Of a stretch of 64,000 nucleotides of DNA, positions 42,246 through 49,395 are shown in pieces. Source of the stretch: Neopusillimonas maritima (GTDB lineage: Bacteria; Pseudomonadota; Gammaproteobacteria; Burkholderiales; Burkholderiaceae_B); the NCBI RefSeq assembly GCF_040930455.2, contig NZ_CP170494.1. One strand, written 5' to 3'. Every line of letters begins with the position of its first letter. Within the stretch, counting starts at the first letter, position 1. Both the position numbers and the translations under genes were made by a program. Below the pieces are notes generated by a model, which was not told where the DNA came from, did not search any database, and saw nothing but the letters and a program-made list of their open reading frames with translations.

Positions 42246-42260
42246 GCAAGTTCTGTGCCA
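42246..42260 (-). promoter_or_regulatory. Sigma-54 (RpoN) promoter for the urease operon
   Basis: On the minus strand TGGCAC-AGAAC-TTGC matches the -24/-12 consensus TGGCAC-N5-TTGC at every position. It lies in the 312-base gap upstream of ureD with about 70 bases left for a 5' leader. Sigma-54 promoters need an enhancer-binding activator; NtrC is expected for urease. Confidence 0.82.
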
Positions 42261-42336
42261 AAGTTTGGCGAGAAGTGAACTCACAATAATGGGCATGGTC
42301 GAATGCTGTGCACGATCTGTTGTCGTTGGGTTTGTT

Positions 42337-42396
42337 TGGTGCAAGCTGTTTAGTTATGGGTCTGATTTTGTGAGCGAATTGCACCATTTTCGGGCA
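42337..42396 (-). promoter_or_regulatory. NtrC-like enhancer sites upstream of the urease promoter
   Basis: TGCACCATTTTCGGGCA at 42380-42396 matches the 17-bp NtrC dyad TGCACCA-N3-TGGTGCA at 12 of 14 defined positions. TGGTGCA at 42337-42343 is a perfect half site. Both are about 85-140 bases upstream of the sigma-54 element, the normal enhancer distance. A further GGTGCG half-like site is near 42410. The rest of the 42164-42475 gap shows no coding potential. Confidence 0.6.
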
Positions 42397-42475
42397 TCTA
42401 TTGCATTAAGGTGCGTGTTCGCACCGTGATTGTGCAGTTATTCATTTTGGCTTTTTATTGTTAAAAAGGATTCTT

Positions 42476-42892
42476 ATGAAAAACCGACTGGCTTTTCTTG
42501 CCACTCTTCTTGTTGCTTCAATGGCGCATGCGAATGATGCGTCTCTTACCGTTTATCAAGATCCCAACTGTGGTTGCTGCACGGGTTGGGCAAAACACAT
42601 GAGGGAGTCCGGTTTCGAGGTGAAGCAAATAAAAACGCGCGATATGCTTTCCGTGAAGGAAAAGCTGGGCGTACCGGTAAAACTGGGTTCATGCCACACG
42701 GCGGTTATGGACGAAACGGGCCAGGTGGTTGAAGGGCACGTGCCGGCTAATGTGGTACGTAAACTGCTGGCCAACCCGGCGATGAAGGGAGTGGCGGCCC
42801 CCGGTATGCCAACGAATGCGCCGGGTATGGGAGAGCTAAACGGTAATTTGGTCACGGTTGACTTCCAGGGGCGCCCGTTTTCGCGTGACTAA
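42476..42892 (+). CDS. DUF411 periplasmic metal-binding protein
   Basis: 138 residues from ATG 42476, preceded by AAAAAGGA; a TTG at 42458 is less likely. Sec signal peptide MKNRLAFLATLLVASMAHA. The mature part has the DUF411 Cys cluster DPNCGCCTGWAKHM (about residues 29-42) and GSCHTAVM (about 71-78), followed by GHVPANVVRKLL. DUF411 proteins have a thioredoxin-like shape and are associated with copper or other metal resistance and handling. The C-terminal MPTNAPGMGELNG is typical. Orphan gene, divergent from urease and convergent with the LysR gene. The metal bound is not determined by sequence. Confidence 0.88.
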   Translation: MKNRLAFLATLLVASMAHANDASLTVYQDPNCGCCTGWAKHMRESGFEVKQIKTRDMLSVKEKLGVPVKLGSCHTAVMDETGQVVEGHVPANVVRKLLANPAMKGVAAPGMPTNAPGMGELNGNLVTVDFQGRPFSRD

Positions 42893-42893
42893 T

Positions 42894-43820
42894 CTACATA
42901 ATTGGTTTCGTACCCCAGGCAGGGTTTATCCATGGTTGGTTTTTAAGTTTGTTCGATAAAAAATCTATGAGTGCACGCACTTTTGGAAGCAAGAAACGAC
43001 GTGTCGGGTAAACCGCATATATATCAAGTGTTGGGCACTGATATTCAGGTAATAGGGGAACCAGCTCCCCTTTGCCTAGAGCTTCTGCCACTAAAAAAGA
43101 AGGTTGCAGAACGATGCCGTTTCCCGCAATTGCGGCAGCAGCGCAGGTGTCCCCGTTGTTCGACCAGAGACGAGGCTGTACCCTCACTACGGCGGGGCCA
43201 TCCGGGCCGGTAAATGACCATTGGTCTCCGGTTGTAAACAGACTGTAGCTTAAGGTCTGATGCTGGGAGAGATCGGCAGGCTGCTGTGGTTCACCATGTT
43301 TTGCAAGATAGGCGGGCGATGCACACAAAATTAATGTTGTGCTGGCCAGTTTGCGCGAAACTAGTGAGGAGTCAGGTAAACGCGCAATTCGCACAGCCAA
43401 ATCGAATCCCTCTTCCACAATGTCGGTAACGCGATCAGTGAGTTGGATGTCCAGTGTGACGTTAGGATGGGTGGCTATGAACTCACCCCATAAAGGAGTC
43501 AAGTGTTTTATTCCAAAACTCACCGGGATACTGACTTTTAATAGTCCAATAGCGACATCGCTTTGCGTGACAATTTCCGCTTCCGACTCTTCAATCCGAG
43601 ACAAAATTTCACGACAGCGTGCCAGGAAAATTTCACCTTCTTGAGTTAATGAAAGTCGTCGGGTTGTGCGATGAATAAGTCTGACGCCCAAACGATGTTC
43701 CATTGCGGAGACATAGCGCGATACGGCGGCTTTTGAGAAACCAAGTTGGTTTGCCGCAGCCACAAAACTTCCCGCTTCGGTTACGTGAACAAAAACACGC
43801 ATTTCCTGGAATTTATCCAT
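42894..43820 (-). CDS. LysR-family transcriptional regulator
   Basis: 308 residues. An N-terminal winged HTH (1-60: FQEMRVFVHVTEAGSFVAAANQLGFSKAAVSRYVSAME) is followed by a periplasmic-binding-protein-like effector domain (about 90-295). It resembles the CrgA/DsdC-like branch common in Burkholderiales that often regulates a divergent neighbour. It is divergent from the DoxX gene with a 116-base AT-rich gap containing the likely operator, so it probably controls doxX and itself. The inducer is unknown. Its stop lies 2 bases from the DUF411 stop. Confidence 0.92.
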   Translation of the reverse strand: MDKFQEMRVFVHVTEAGSFVAAANQLGFSKAAVSRYVSAMEHRLGVRLIHRTTRRLSLTQEGEIFLARCREILSRIEESEAEIVTQSDVAIGLLKVSIPVSFGIKHLTPLWGEFIATHPNVTLDIQLTDRVTDIVEEGFDLAVRIARLPDSSLVSRKLASTTLILCASPAYLAKHGEPQQPADLSQHQTLSYSLFTTGDQWSFTGPDGPAVVRVQPRLWSNNGDTCAAAAIAGNGIVLQPSFLVAEALGKGELVPLLPEYQCPTLDIYAVYPTRRFLLPKVRALIDFLSNKLKNQPWINPAWGTKPIM

Positions 43821-43859
43821 TGTCTCTTTTTATTAAACAATCTATTTCAAAAACCACAG

Positions 43860-43888
43860 TTTATATATTATTAATGAATCAGTATAGT
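43860..43888 (+). promoter_or_regulatory. Possible sigma-70 promoter for doxX
   Basis: -10 TATAGT at 43883-43888 and a weak -35 TTTATA at 43860-43865 with 17-base spacing, about 50 bases before the doxX ATG. The region is AT-rich with several T-N11-A possibilities for LysR binding. Confidence 0.35.
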
Positions 43889-43936
43889 GAGCCTCAACGT
43901 GACATTTAAGTCATTTTCTACATTTACGAGGCCAGT

Positions 43937-44398
43937 ATGTCAGTCACTTCAGATATTCAAAACACGTTTAGCCGGCGGCTTTTGCAAACCGAACAGCGTT
44001 GGGCGCCACTTGTGTTGCGCGTGGTAGCCGGTGTTATTTTTTTCGCACATGGTGCACAAAAGCTATTTGGCTGGTTCGGTGGGTACGGCCTAACAGGCAC
44101 CGGGCAATTTATGGACTCTTTAGGTTTGTCGCCGGGTTACGCAATGGCGTTGCTTGCGGGAAGTGCTGAGTTCTTTGGTGGGTTGGCGCTGATAATTGGA
44201 CTGCTGGTAAGGCCGGCATCGGTGATTTTGGCAGTAACGATGGTGGTTGCTATTTTGAGCGTTCACCTTGGAAACGGTTTGTTTATGTCGAACAATGGTT
44301 ATGAATTTGCGCTAGCTTTGTTAGCAATGGCCGTGTCGTTATCGTTTTCCGGCGCGGGCAAGCTGGGTCTAGATGGTATTTTATCTGGATCAAGATAA
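43937..44398 (+). CDS. DoxX-family membrane protein
   Basis: 153 residues, four membrane helices. DoxX signatures: LRVVAGVIFFAHGAQKLFGWFGGYGLTGT (about 28-56) and GSAEFFGGLALIIGLLVRPAS (about 75-95). DoxX-like proteins are small inner-membrane proteins of uncertain biochemical role, often tied to oxidative-stress or quinone/aldehyde responses and frequently paired with a LysR regulator, as here. Monocistronic; its end is 21 bases from the convergent histidine kinase stop. Confidence 0.9.
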   Translation: MSVTSDIQNTFSRRLLQTEQRWAPLVLRVVAGVIFFAHGAQKLFGWFGGYGLTGTGQFMDSLGLSPGYAMALLAGSAEFFGGLALIIGLLVRPASVILAVTMVVAILSVHLGNGLFMSNNGYEFALALLAMAVSLSFSGAGKLGLDGILSGSR

Positions 44399-44419
44399 TC
44401 GTAGCGGGGCGGATTAATC

Positions 44420-46309
44420 TCATTGCGCATGTTCAAGGACGGCTCTGAGCTTGTGGGCAAGTGCTTGGCGCGTATAAGGCTTGCCTAGCAATGCAATGCC
44501 TGGATCAAGCCGTCCATGATGCACAATCGCGTTTTCCGTGTATCCCGAGGTATATAGGACGCGCAACCTTGGGTAGCGGGCAAGGGCGGTATCGGCCAAC
44601 TGCCGTCCATTGAGACCGCCGGGCATAATGATGTCGGTGAACAACAACGCTATTTCCGGATGTTGCTGGAGTTTGATCAGCGCATCGGGACCGTTCGTGG
44701 TTTCAATCACCCGGTAACCCAAGCCGGTCAGTAAGCTCACTACATGCGTGCGAACCAGCTCATCATCCTCCACCACTAGGATGGTTTCAGTGCCTCTGGG
44801 TGCGACAGTGTGGTGTTGCTCAAAGACGCGGGGTGTTTCGCGGGTTTGCGAGCGTGGAAAATACAGCTTTACCGTCGTTCCTTCGCCAGGCTCAGAATAA
44901 ATCTTAGCTTGGCCGCCGGATTGCTTCAGGAAGCCATACACCATAGACAACCCAAGTCCAGTGCCTTTACCGGGTGGTTTTGTGGTGAAAAAAGGCTCAA
45001 AAACTTGGTTTAGAACATCGGCACTGATGCCATGGCCGGTGTCTGATACGGACAAAACAACGTACTTGCCTGTCGGTAAGTCGAATGCGGCAGCGCGGCT
45101 CTTCTCTTCCAGTGACACGTTGTCGGTTTCAACCGTGAGCCTGCCACCTTGCGGCATGGCGTCACGGGCGTTAATAATTAGATTCAATAATGCAGATTCC
45201 AGTTGATGCGGGTCTGCTTCGCAAGCCCATAGTTCGTCTGTCAGGATGAACCTAAGGTCTATGGTTTCGCTCAGGGTGCGGCGAAATAGGTTTTCCATTT
45301 CGCTGACTAACTGGTTTAAATTCAGCAGTTTGGGCTCAAGCGCCTGGCGTCGAGCAAAGGCCAGCAAACGTTGCGTCAATTCCGCGCCCCGTTTGGCGGC
45401 ACTGACTGTCATGGCCGCCAAGCCACTTAACTCCTCGTTGTCTTCTACTAACTCGTGTATCAACTCGGTATTACCCAGTATGACCGTAAGCAGATTGTTG
45501 AAATCATGAGCAACGCCGCCGGTTAGTTGACCAATGGCATCCATTTTTTGGGCTTGTGCGAGTAGTTGGGTCAGTTCGCGCTGTTCAGTAATATCCATCA
45601 TGCTGCCCAGCATGCGAGTGGCTTTACCGTTTTGGTTTCGCAGTACGAAACCGCGATCGACCACGTGGTGCACTTTGCCGTTGGCATTCAGGAAGCGGTA
45701 TTCCGAAACCCAGGTGCTGCCTTTTCCTTCTTGTACGACATGAATACTGTTTACCACGCGCTTAAGGTCGTCGGGATGAATGCGGTTTGACCACGATGTA
45801 GAGTCCGGTTCCAGCTCAGCCAGCTTGTGACCAAACACGGTTTCTATGTTCTCGTTCCACCATACCTGATCAGTATCCAGGTTCCAGTCCCAAATGACGT
45901 CGTGGGTGGCCCGGGCGATAAGCTTGAACCGTTCTTCAGTAGTTCGGGCTTCCGATTGCAGCCGCACACGGTCGGTGACGTCTCGGGCACAAACCAGTTC
46001 AGCCTTTCGGCCCCTGAACTCAAGAACTTCGGAAGTAATGTCCACTAGCAGTTGTTCGCCGGCTTTATTCAGATGCGTCCATACGCCTGCAGAGTCAATA
46101 CCTTCGGAGATGAGGGCAATATTCTGCTCTAATGCCTCGACGTCTTTTGTTGGACGAATGTCTTTGATCGTCATGGCCAGGAATTCGCCGCGCGTGTAGC
46201 CGTAACGCCGGACAGCTGCTTGGTTCACTTCCAGGAAGTGGAGCGTTTCCAAATCATAGACCCACATCGGGTCGGGGTGCCGTTCGAACAGCAGGCTCAA
46301 ATCTTTCAT
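44420..46309 (-). CDS. Hybrid histidine kinase (PAS-PAS-HisKA-HATPase-REC)
   Basis: 629 residues with no membrane segment, so a cytoplasmic sensor. PAS domain 1 (about 1-115) and PAS domain 2 (about 125-245). HisKA with phospho-acceptor His268 in GGVAHDFNNLLTVILGN, N-box with Asn380, DTGHGIS (Asp423), GTGLGLS (449-455). C-terminal receiver domain with acidic Asp515-Asp516, phospho-acceptor Asp559 in LLFTDIIMPGG, and a Lys in LGKPYTR. The layout is that of hybrid kinases of the AHDFNN type, which often signal through a separate receiver or output protein. No response regulator with DNA-binding domain is nearby, so it is an orphan. Signal unknown. Confidence 0.93.
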   Translation of the reverse strand: MKDLSLLFERHPDPMWVYDLETLHFLEVNQAAVRRYGYTRGEFLAMTIKDIRPTKDVEALEQNIALISEGIDSAGVWTHLNKAGEQLLVDITSEVLEFRGRKAELVCARDVTDRVRLQSEARTTEERFKLIARATHDVIWDWNLDTDQVWWNENIETVFGHKLAELEPDSTSWSNRIHPDDLKRVVNSIHVVQEGKGSTWVSEYRFLNANGKVHHVVDRGFVLRNQNGKATRMLGSMMDITEQRELTQLLAQAQKMDAIGQLTGGVAHDFNNLLTVILGNTELIHELVEDNEELSGLAAMTVSAAKRGAELTQRLLAFARRQALEPKLLNLNQLVSEMENLFRRTLSETIDLRFILTDELWACEADPHQLESALLNLIINARDAMPQGGRLTVETDNVSLEEKSRAAAFDLPTGKYVVLSVSDTGHGISADVLNQVFEPFFTTKPPGKGTGLGLSMVYGFLKQSGGQAKIYSEPGEGTTVKLYFPRSQTRETPRVFEQHHTVAPRGTETILVVEDDELVRTHVVSLLTGLGYRVIETTNGPDALIKLQQHPEIALLFTDIIMPGGLNGRQLADTALARYPRLRVLYTSGYTENAIVHHGRLDPGIALLGKPYTRQALAHKLRAVLEHAQ

Positions 46310-46507
46310 GATGCTTTTTGATGTCCAATTTGGCGTGGGCTAATTTAACAGGTGTTTTTCACCTCTTGTTAAAAGAAGCGAGGCTTGTATGCGAATCATT
46401 CTAGCGGATGTAGGTAAAAAAGTATGGCGATGTAATTAAGAGCATTTGGGATAGTCGTTAATTCGGCACTTAATTAAGCAATCTTACAAAGATGTGTTTT
46501 TTTCAAT

Positions 46508-46541
46508 AAAAAAAATGGCCCTCATTTCTGAGGACCATTTT
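46508..46541 (-). terminator. Rho-independent terminator after tRNA-Thr
   Basis: On the minus strand a 13-bp stem with one G-U pair (AAAATGGTCCTCA / TGAGGGCCATTTT) and a 4-base loop runs into eight T residues. It starts 24 bases after the CCA end of the tRNA. Confidence 0.85.
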
Positions 46542-46565
46542 GCTGCGGAAATCCGCATAAATACT

Positions 46566-46641
46566 TGGTGCCGGCTAACGGATTCGAACTGTTGACCTTC
46601 GCATTACAAGTGCGCTGCTCTACCAACTGAGCTAAGCCGGC
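46566..46641 (-). tRNA. tRNA-Thr (anticodon TGT)
   Basis: 76 bases including an encoded CCA. The 7-bp acceptor stem GCCGGCT/AGCCGGC is perfect. The D-arm is GCTC...GAGC, the anticodon loop CTTGTAA gives TGT, which reads ACA, and the T-loop is TTCGAAT. The T-stem (AACAG/CCGTT) contains one A-C mismatch at positions 52-62. It is followed by a terminator and lies downstream of the SnoaL-like/sspB region on the same strand. Confidence 0.95.
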
Positions 46642-46683
46642 TAAAGACAGATATTCTACTATTTTTTTTGAGCGCTTGCTTGG

Positions 46684-47298
46684 CTAGAACTTAGGAAATT
46701 CGCCGTCGCCGCCGGCCAGCCAATTACGGCCTCGGCGATACAGGTCGTCAACCTCCGGCCCCGTTAGCATGGGCATGTCCATTTTCACGTTGTAGCCAAT
46801 GCGCGTTTGGATATAAGCCAAATGGCGATAACCGGCAGGCATCTTGGCCAGGGCGTCTTGGTCGAGCTTTAAAACTGCAGCAGGATCCAGCGGGTCGATG
46901 CGATCTTTTTCATAGATGGGTTGGCGATGCAATACCTTCCATTCCCCTTCATGCTTTACCATGAAGTCGTAGAAGCGGCCTGTACACACCACATCGCACA
47001 ATACACCTTCTACATCGCCGCGCTGGGAAATCGTCATTTTCGTTTGCGAAATTGCGCGGTCGCCGTTGATGTCGACAGCCGAGCCACCCAAAAAGTGCAA
47101 AATACTTACGCCTTTTTTCCAGCCTTCCTGGGTTACGCGAATGAAGTCTTTATAGTGACCCTGGAACCAGGTGGCCATCATGACGCCGTCTGGGTGCCAG
47201 ACGGAGGCGAAGCGTTCCCAGTCGCCGGCATCGCGCCATACGGCCCAACGTTCAACGGTTTGACGAATAAGAAGCTCTTCCTGCAAGCTGTTGCTCAT
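46684..47298 (-). CDS. SnoaL-like / NTF2-fold protein
   Basis: 204 residues. The first 130 residues fit the SnoaL_4 NTF2-like fold: a helix-rich start (LLIRQTVERWAVWRDAGDWERFASVWHPDGVM) then strands with GDVEGVLCDVVCTGRFYDF and GEWKVLHRQPIYEKDRIDP. Such proteins are cone-shaped pockets used as dehydratases, cyclases or small-molecule-binding modules. The C-terminal 60 residues (AGYRHLAYIQTRIGYNVKMDMP) are extra and seen in degradation-linked members. It lies between tRNA-Thr and sspB, with no pathway partner adjacent. Function not assignable. Confidence 0.75.
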   Translation of the reverse strand: MSNSLQEELLIRQTVERWAVWRDAGDWERFASVWHPDGVMMATWFQGHYKDFIRVTQEGWKKGVSILHFLGGSAVDINGDRAISQTKMTISQRGDVEGVLCDVVCTGRFYDFMVKHEGEWKVLHRQPIYEKDRIDPLDPAAVLKLDQDALAKMPAGYRHLAYIQTRIGYNVKMDMPMLTGPEVDDLYRRGRNWLAGGDGEFPKF

Positions 47299-47329
47299 TG
47301 TGTCTCCAGTTTCTGTGTTTTTGGTTGTG

Positions 47330-47776
47330 TTACTTGACGATGGTTAAACGTGGCCGCTTAGGATCGTCATCCGGACCGTCGTCTTTGTGATCAGTGACAG
47401 GTGTTGCTTTTGTTTCACCTGTAGAGTCAACAGTTTCCTCGACGCTGCCGGGGTAAGGGGCCGAAGGTTCTACTTCGAACCCCATGCCGGCCCCGGTTTC
47501 CCGTGAATAAATGGCGGCAACTGCAGAAACCGGAACAAAAATATGTTCCGTTACCCCGCTGAAGCGTGCCTGAAATTCAATATATTCGTTACCCAATACC
47601 AGCGCATTGGTGGCCAATGTGCCGATGTTCAAGGTAATTTGACCGTCGTGAATATGCGCTTTGGGCACAACTGTATTGGCGTCGACTGAGACGACAATTT
47701 GTGGCGTATAGCCGTTGTCGGTGCACCATTCGTGTAGTGCGCGGATTAAATAGGGTTTGGTCGACGTTTCAGGCAT
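47330..47776 (-). CDS. sspB: ClpXP protease specificity-enhancing factor SspB
   Basis: 148 residues. The substrate-binding domain (1-105: KPYLIRALHEWCTDNGYTPQIVVSVD at the start) is followed by a flexible acidic linker (about 110-140) and the C-terminal ClpX-binding motif RPRLTIVK, matching the known RPxLxxVK type. SspB tethers ssrA-tagged peptides from stalled ribosomes to ClpXP. It is 7 bases downstream of sspA, as in many proteobacteria. Confidence 0.95.
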   Translation of the reverse strand: MPETSTKPYLIRALHEWCTDNGYTPQIVVSVDANTVVPKAHIHDGQITLNIGTLATNALVLGNEYIEFQARFSGVTEHIFVPVSAVAAIYSRETGAGMGFEVEPSAPYPGSVEETVDSTGETKATPVTDHKDDGPDDDPKRPRLTIVK

Positions 47777-47782
47777 AACTTT

Positions 47783-48391
47783 TTAACGACGCATAACCTT
47801 TTCCGACGGGGTCAGTGCTTCTATGTACGCAGGTCGCGAAAAGATGCGTTCAGCATATTTCTGGATCGGGGCGGCGTTCTTGGGTAATTCTATACCGTAA
47901 TGATCGAGGCGCCATAATAATGGGGCGATGGCGACGTCGAGCATCGAAAACTCTTCGCCCAGCATGAACTTGTTCTTGATGAGCAAGGGTGCCAGTTGCG
48001 AAAGCCGCTCGCGAATATTCTGACGCGCATTCTCCAGGACTTTTTCGTCGGCGGGAGCACGGTTTTCCAGCGTTGAAACATGGATGAACAATTCTTTTTC
48101 GAAATTGAACAAGAACAAACGAGTGCGTGCGCGCATGACCGGGTCGGCCGGCATGAGCTGGGGGTGCGGAAAGCGTTCATCAATGTATTCGTTGATGATG
48201 TTGGATTCGTATAGAACCAGATCGCGTTCAACCAGAATAGGCACCTGGCCGTAAGGATTCATGACCGAAATATCTTCGGGTTTGTTGTAGAGATCGATGT
48301 CACGGATTTCGAAGTCCATGCCTTTTTCGAACAGCACGAAGCGGCAGCGTTGTGAAAAAGGACAAGTCGTTCCGGAGTAAAGCACCATCAT
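47783..48391 (-). CDS. sspA: Stringent starvation protein A (GST fold)
   Basis: 202 residues with an N-terminal thioredoxin-like domain (MVLYSGTTCPFSQRCRFVLFEKGMDFE) and a helical GST C-domain. SspA binds RNA polymerase and affects stress and virulence gene transcription; it lacks GST activity in known cases. Two adjacent ATGs (48391 and 48388) could start it. It forms an operon with sspB and follows the bc1 genes after a terminator. Confidence 0.93.
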   Translation of the reverse strand: MMVLYSGTTCPFSQRCRFVLFEKGMDFEIRDIDLYNKPEDISVMNPYGQVPILVERDLVLYESNIINEYIDERFPHPQLMPADPVMRARTRLFLFNFEKELFIHVSTLENRAPADEKVLENARQNIRERLSQLAPLLIKNKFMLGEEFSMLDVAIAPLLWRLDHYGIELPKNAAPIQKYAERIFSRPAYIEALTPSEKVMRR

Positions 48392-48446
48392 GGCGAGGAT
48401 TCCCCTCTAAAAAAATACGAGCTTAAAAAGACTGCTCAGAAAAGGG

Positions 48447-48479
48447 AAATAGGCGTACCCAATTCAGTTACGCCTATTT
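48447..48479 (-). terminator. Rho-independent terminator after petC
   Basis: Perfect 11-bp stem AAATAGGCGTA / TACGCCTATTT with an 11-base loop, 50 bases after the petC stop. The T-rich 3' side is modest (ATTTCCCTTTTC), so termination may be partial, with some readthrough into sspA. Confidence 0.7.
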
Positions 48480-48528
48480 TCCCATTAAGCCGGCTAAAGC
48501 GCCGGGTGGCAAACCGCGTTTGCCGTGT

Positions 48529-49374
48529 TTACTTCACATGCTTCCAGTAGGCTGCGTTCAAACGCCAGGCCACGACCAGGAACAGACCGAGGAACAGGAG
48601 GACCCAGACCCCGATTTTCTTGCGTAAAAGCTGGTCGGGTTCGGCCATCCAGCCCAGGAAGTTAGCCAGGTCGGCGACGTCGTTGTCGTATTGAGCCTGT
48701 TGTACGGCACTGGGTGCTTCGAAGATGTGATCAACCACTTCTCCGCCCAGATAGTTCTCAACCGGTTTCGATTCGGTTTCAGAGAAGCCTTGGGCGTCGT
48801 AGCGGGTTGTTTTGTGTTCCCAACTTGTCTTGCCGTCTTCCGTCACCTGGTGGATCTCGGTTTTGATGTATTCGATGGGGCCTTGACGTTCCCATAATAC
48901 ATTAGGCATTGCCACACTTGGAAATACAGCATTATTCCAACCGGATAGTTTTGATGTGTCACGGTAGAACGTGCGCAGGAAGGTGTAAACGTAGTCAACA
49001 CCTGACGGCCCCAGGTTGGTGGATTTTGCGCGGGCGATAACCGACAGGTCGGGCGGGTAGGCGCCAAACCAGGCAGTGCCGTCGGATTTTCGCATGGCGA
49101 CGTTCATAAGGTCGCCCACCTTGTCGCTGGTAAAGAGCAGGTTTTTCTTGATTTCGTCGTCGGTGAGCCCAATGTCGTTCAATTTGTTGTACCGCATGGA
49201 GCTTGCACTATGGCAATTCAAGCAATAATTGACGAAGAGTTTGGCCCCATTCTGCAACGAGGCCATGTTGTTGATTCGATCGGGCGCATGGTCGAGCTCA
49301 TACGAGCTTCCGGCAGCAACGGCGACGGAACAGGTAAGAGTAAGAGCCAAGGCACCAAGCAGCTTTTTAATCAT
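48529..49374 (-). CDS. petC: Cytochrome c1 of the bc1 complex
   Basis: 281 residues. Sec signal peptide (MIKKLLGALALTLTCSVAVA), heme c site CLNCH at 51-55, axial Met in SVAMPNVLW (Met156), and a C-terminal membrane anchor (VWVLLFLGLFLVVAWRLNAAYW). It takes electrons from the Rieske centre and gives them to soluble or bound cytochrome c in the periplasm. Last gene of petABC, 21 bases after petB. Confidence 0.97.
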   Translation of the reverse strand: MIKKLLGALALTLTCSVAVAAGSSYELDHAPDRINNMASLQNGAKLFVNYCLNCHSASSMRYNKLNDIGLTDDEIKKNLLFTSDKVGDLMNVAMRKSDGTAWFGAYPPDLSVIARAKSTNLGPSGVDYVYTFLRTFYRDTSKLSGWNNAVFPSVAMPNVLWERQGPIEYIKTEIHQVTEDGKTSWEHKTTRYDAQGFSETESKPVENYLGGEVVDHIFEAPSAVQQAQYDNDVADLANFLGWMAEPDQLLRKKIGVWVLLFLGLFLVVAWRLNAAYWKHVK

Positions 49375-49395
49375 AATCTTTCCGTGAGTGTAGGC

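Noticed and set aside
42164..42475. Small gene in the largest intergenic gap
   Set aside because: No frame with a plausible start, ribosome site and length; the gap is explained by the sigma-54 promoter, NtrC-like sites and the upstream region of the DUF411 gene.
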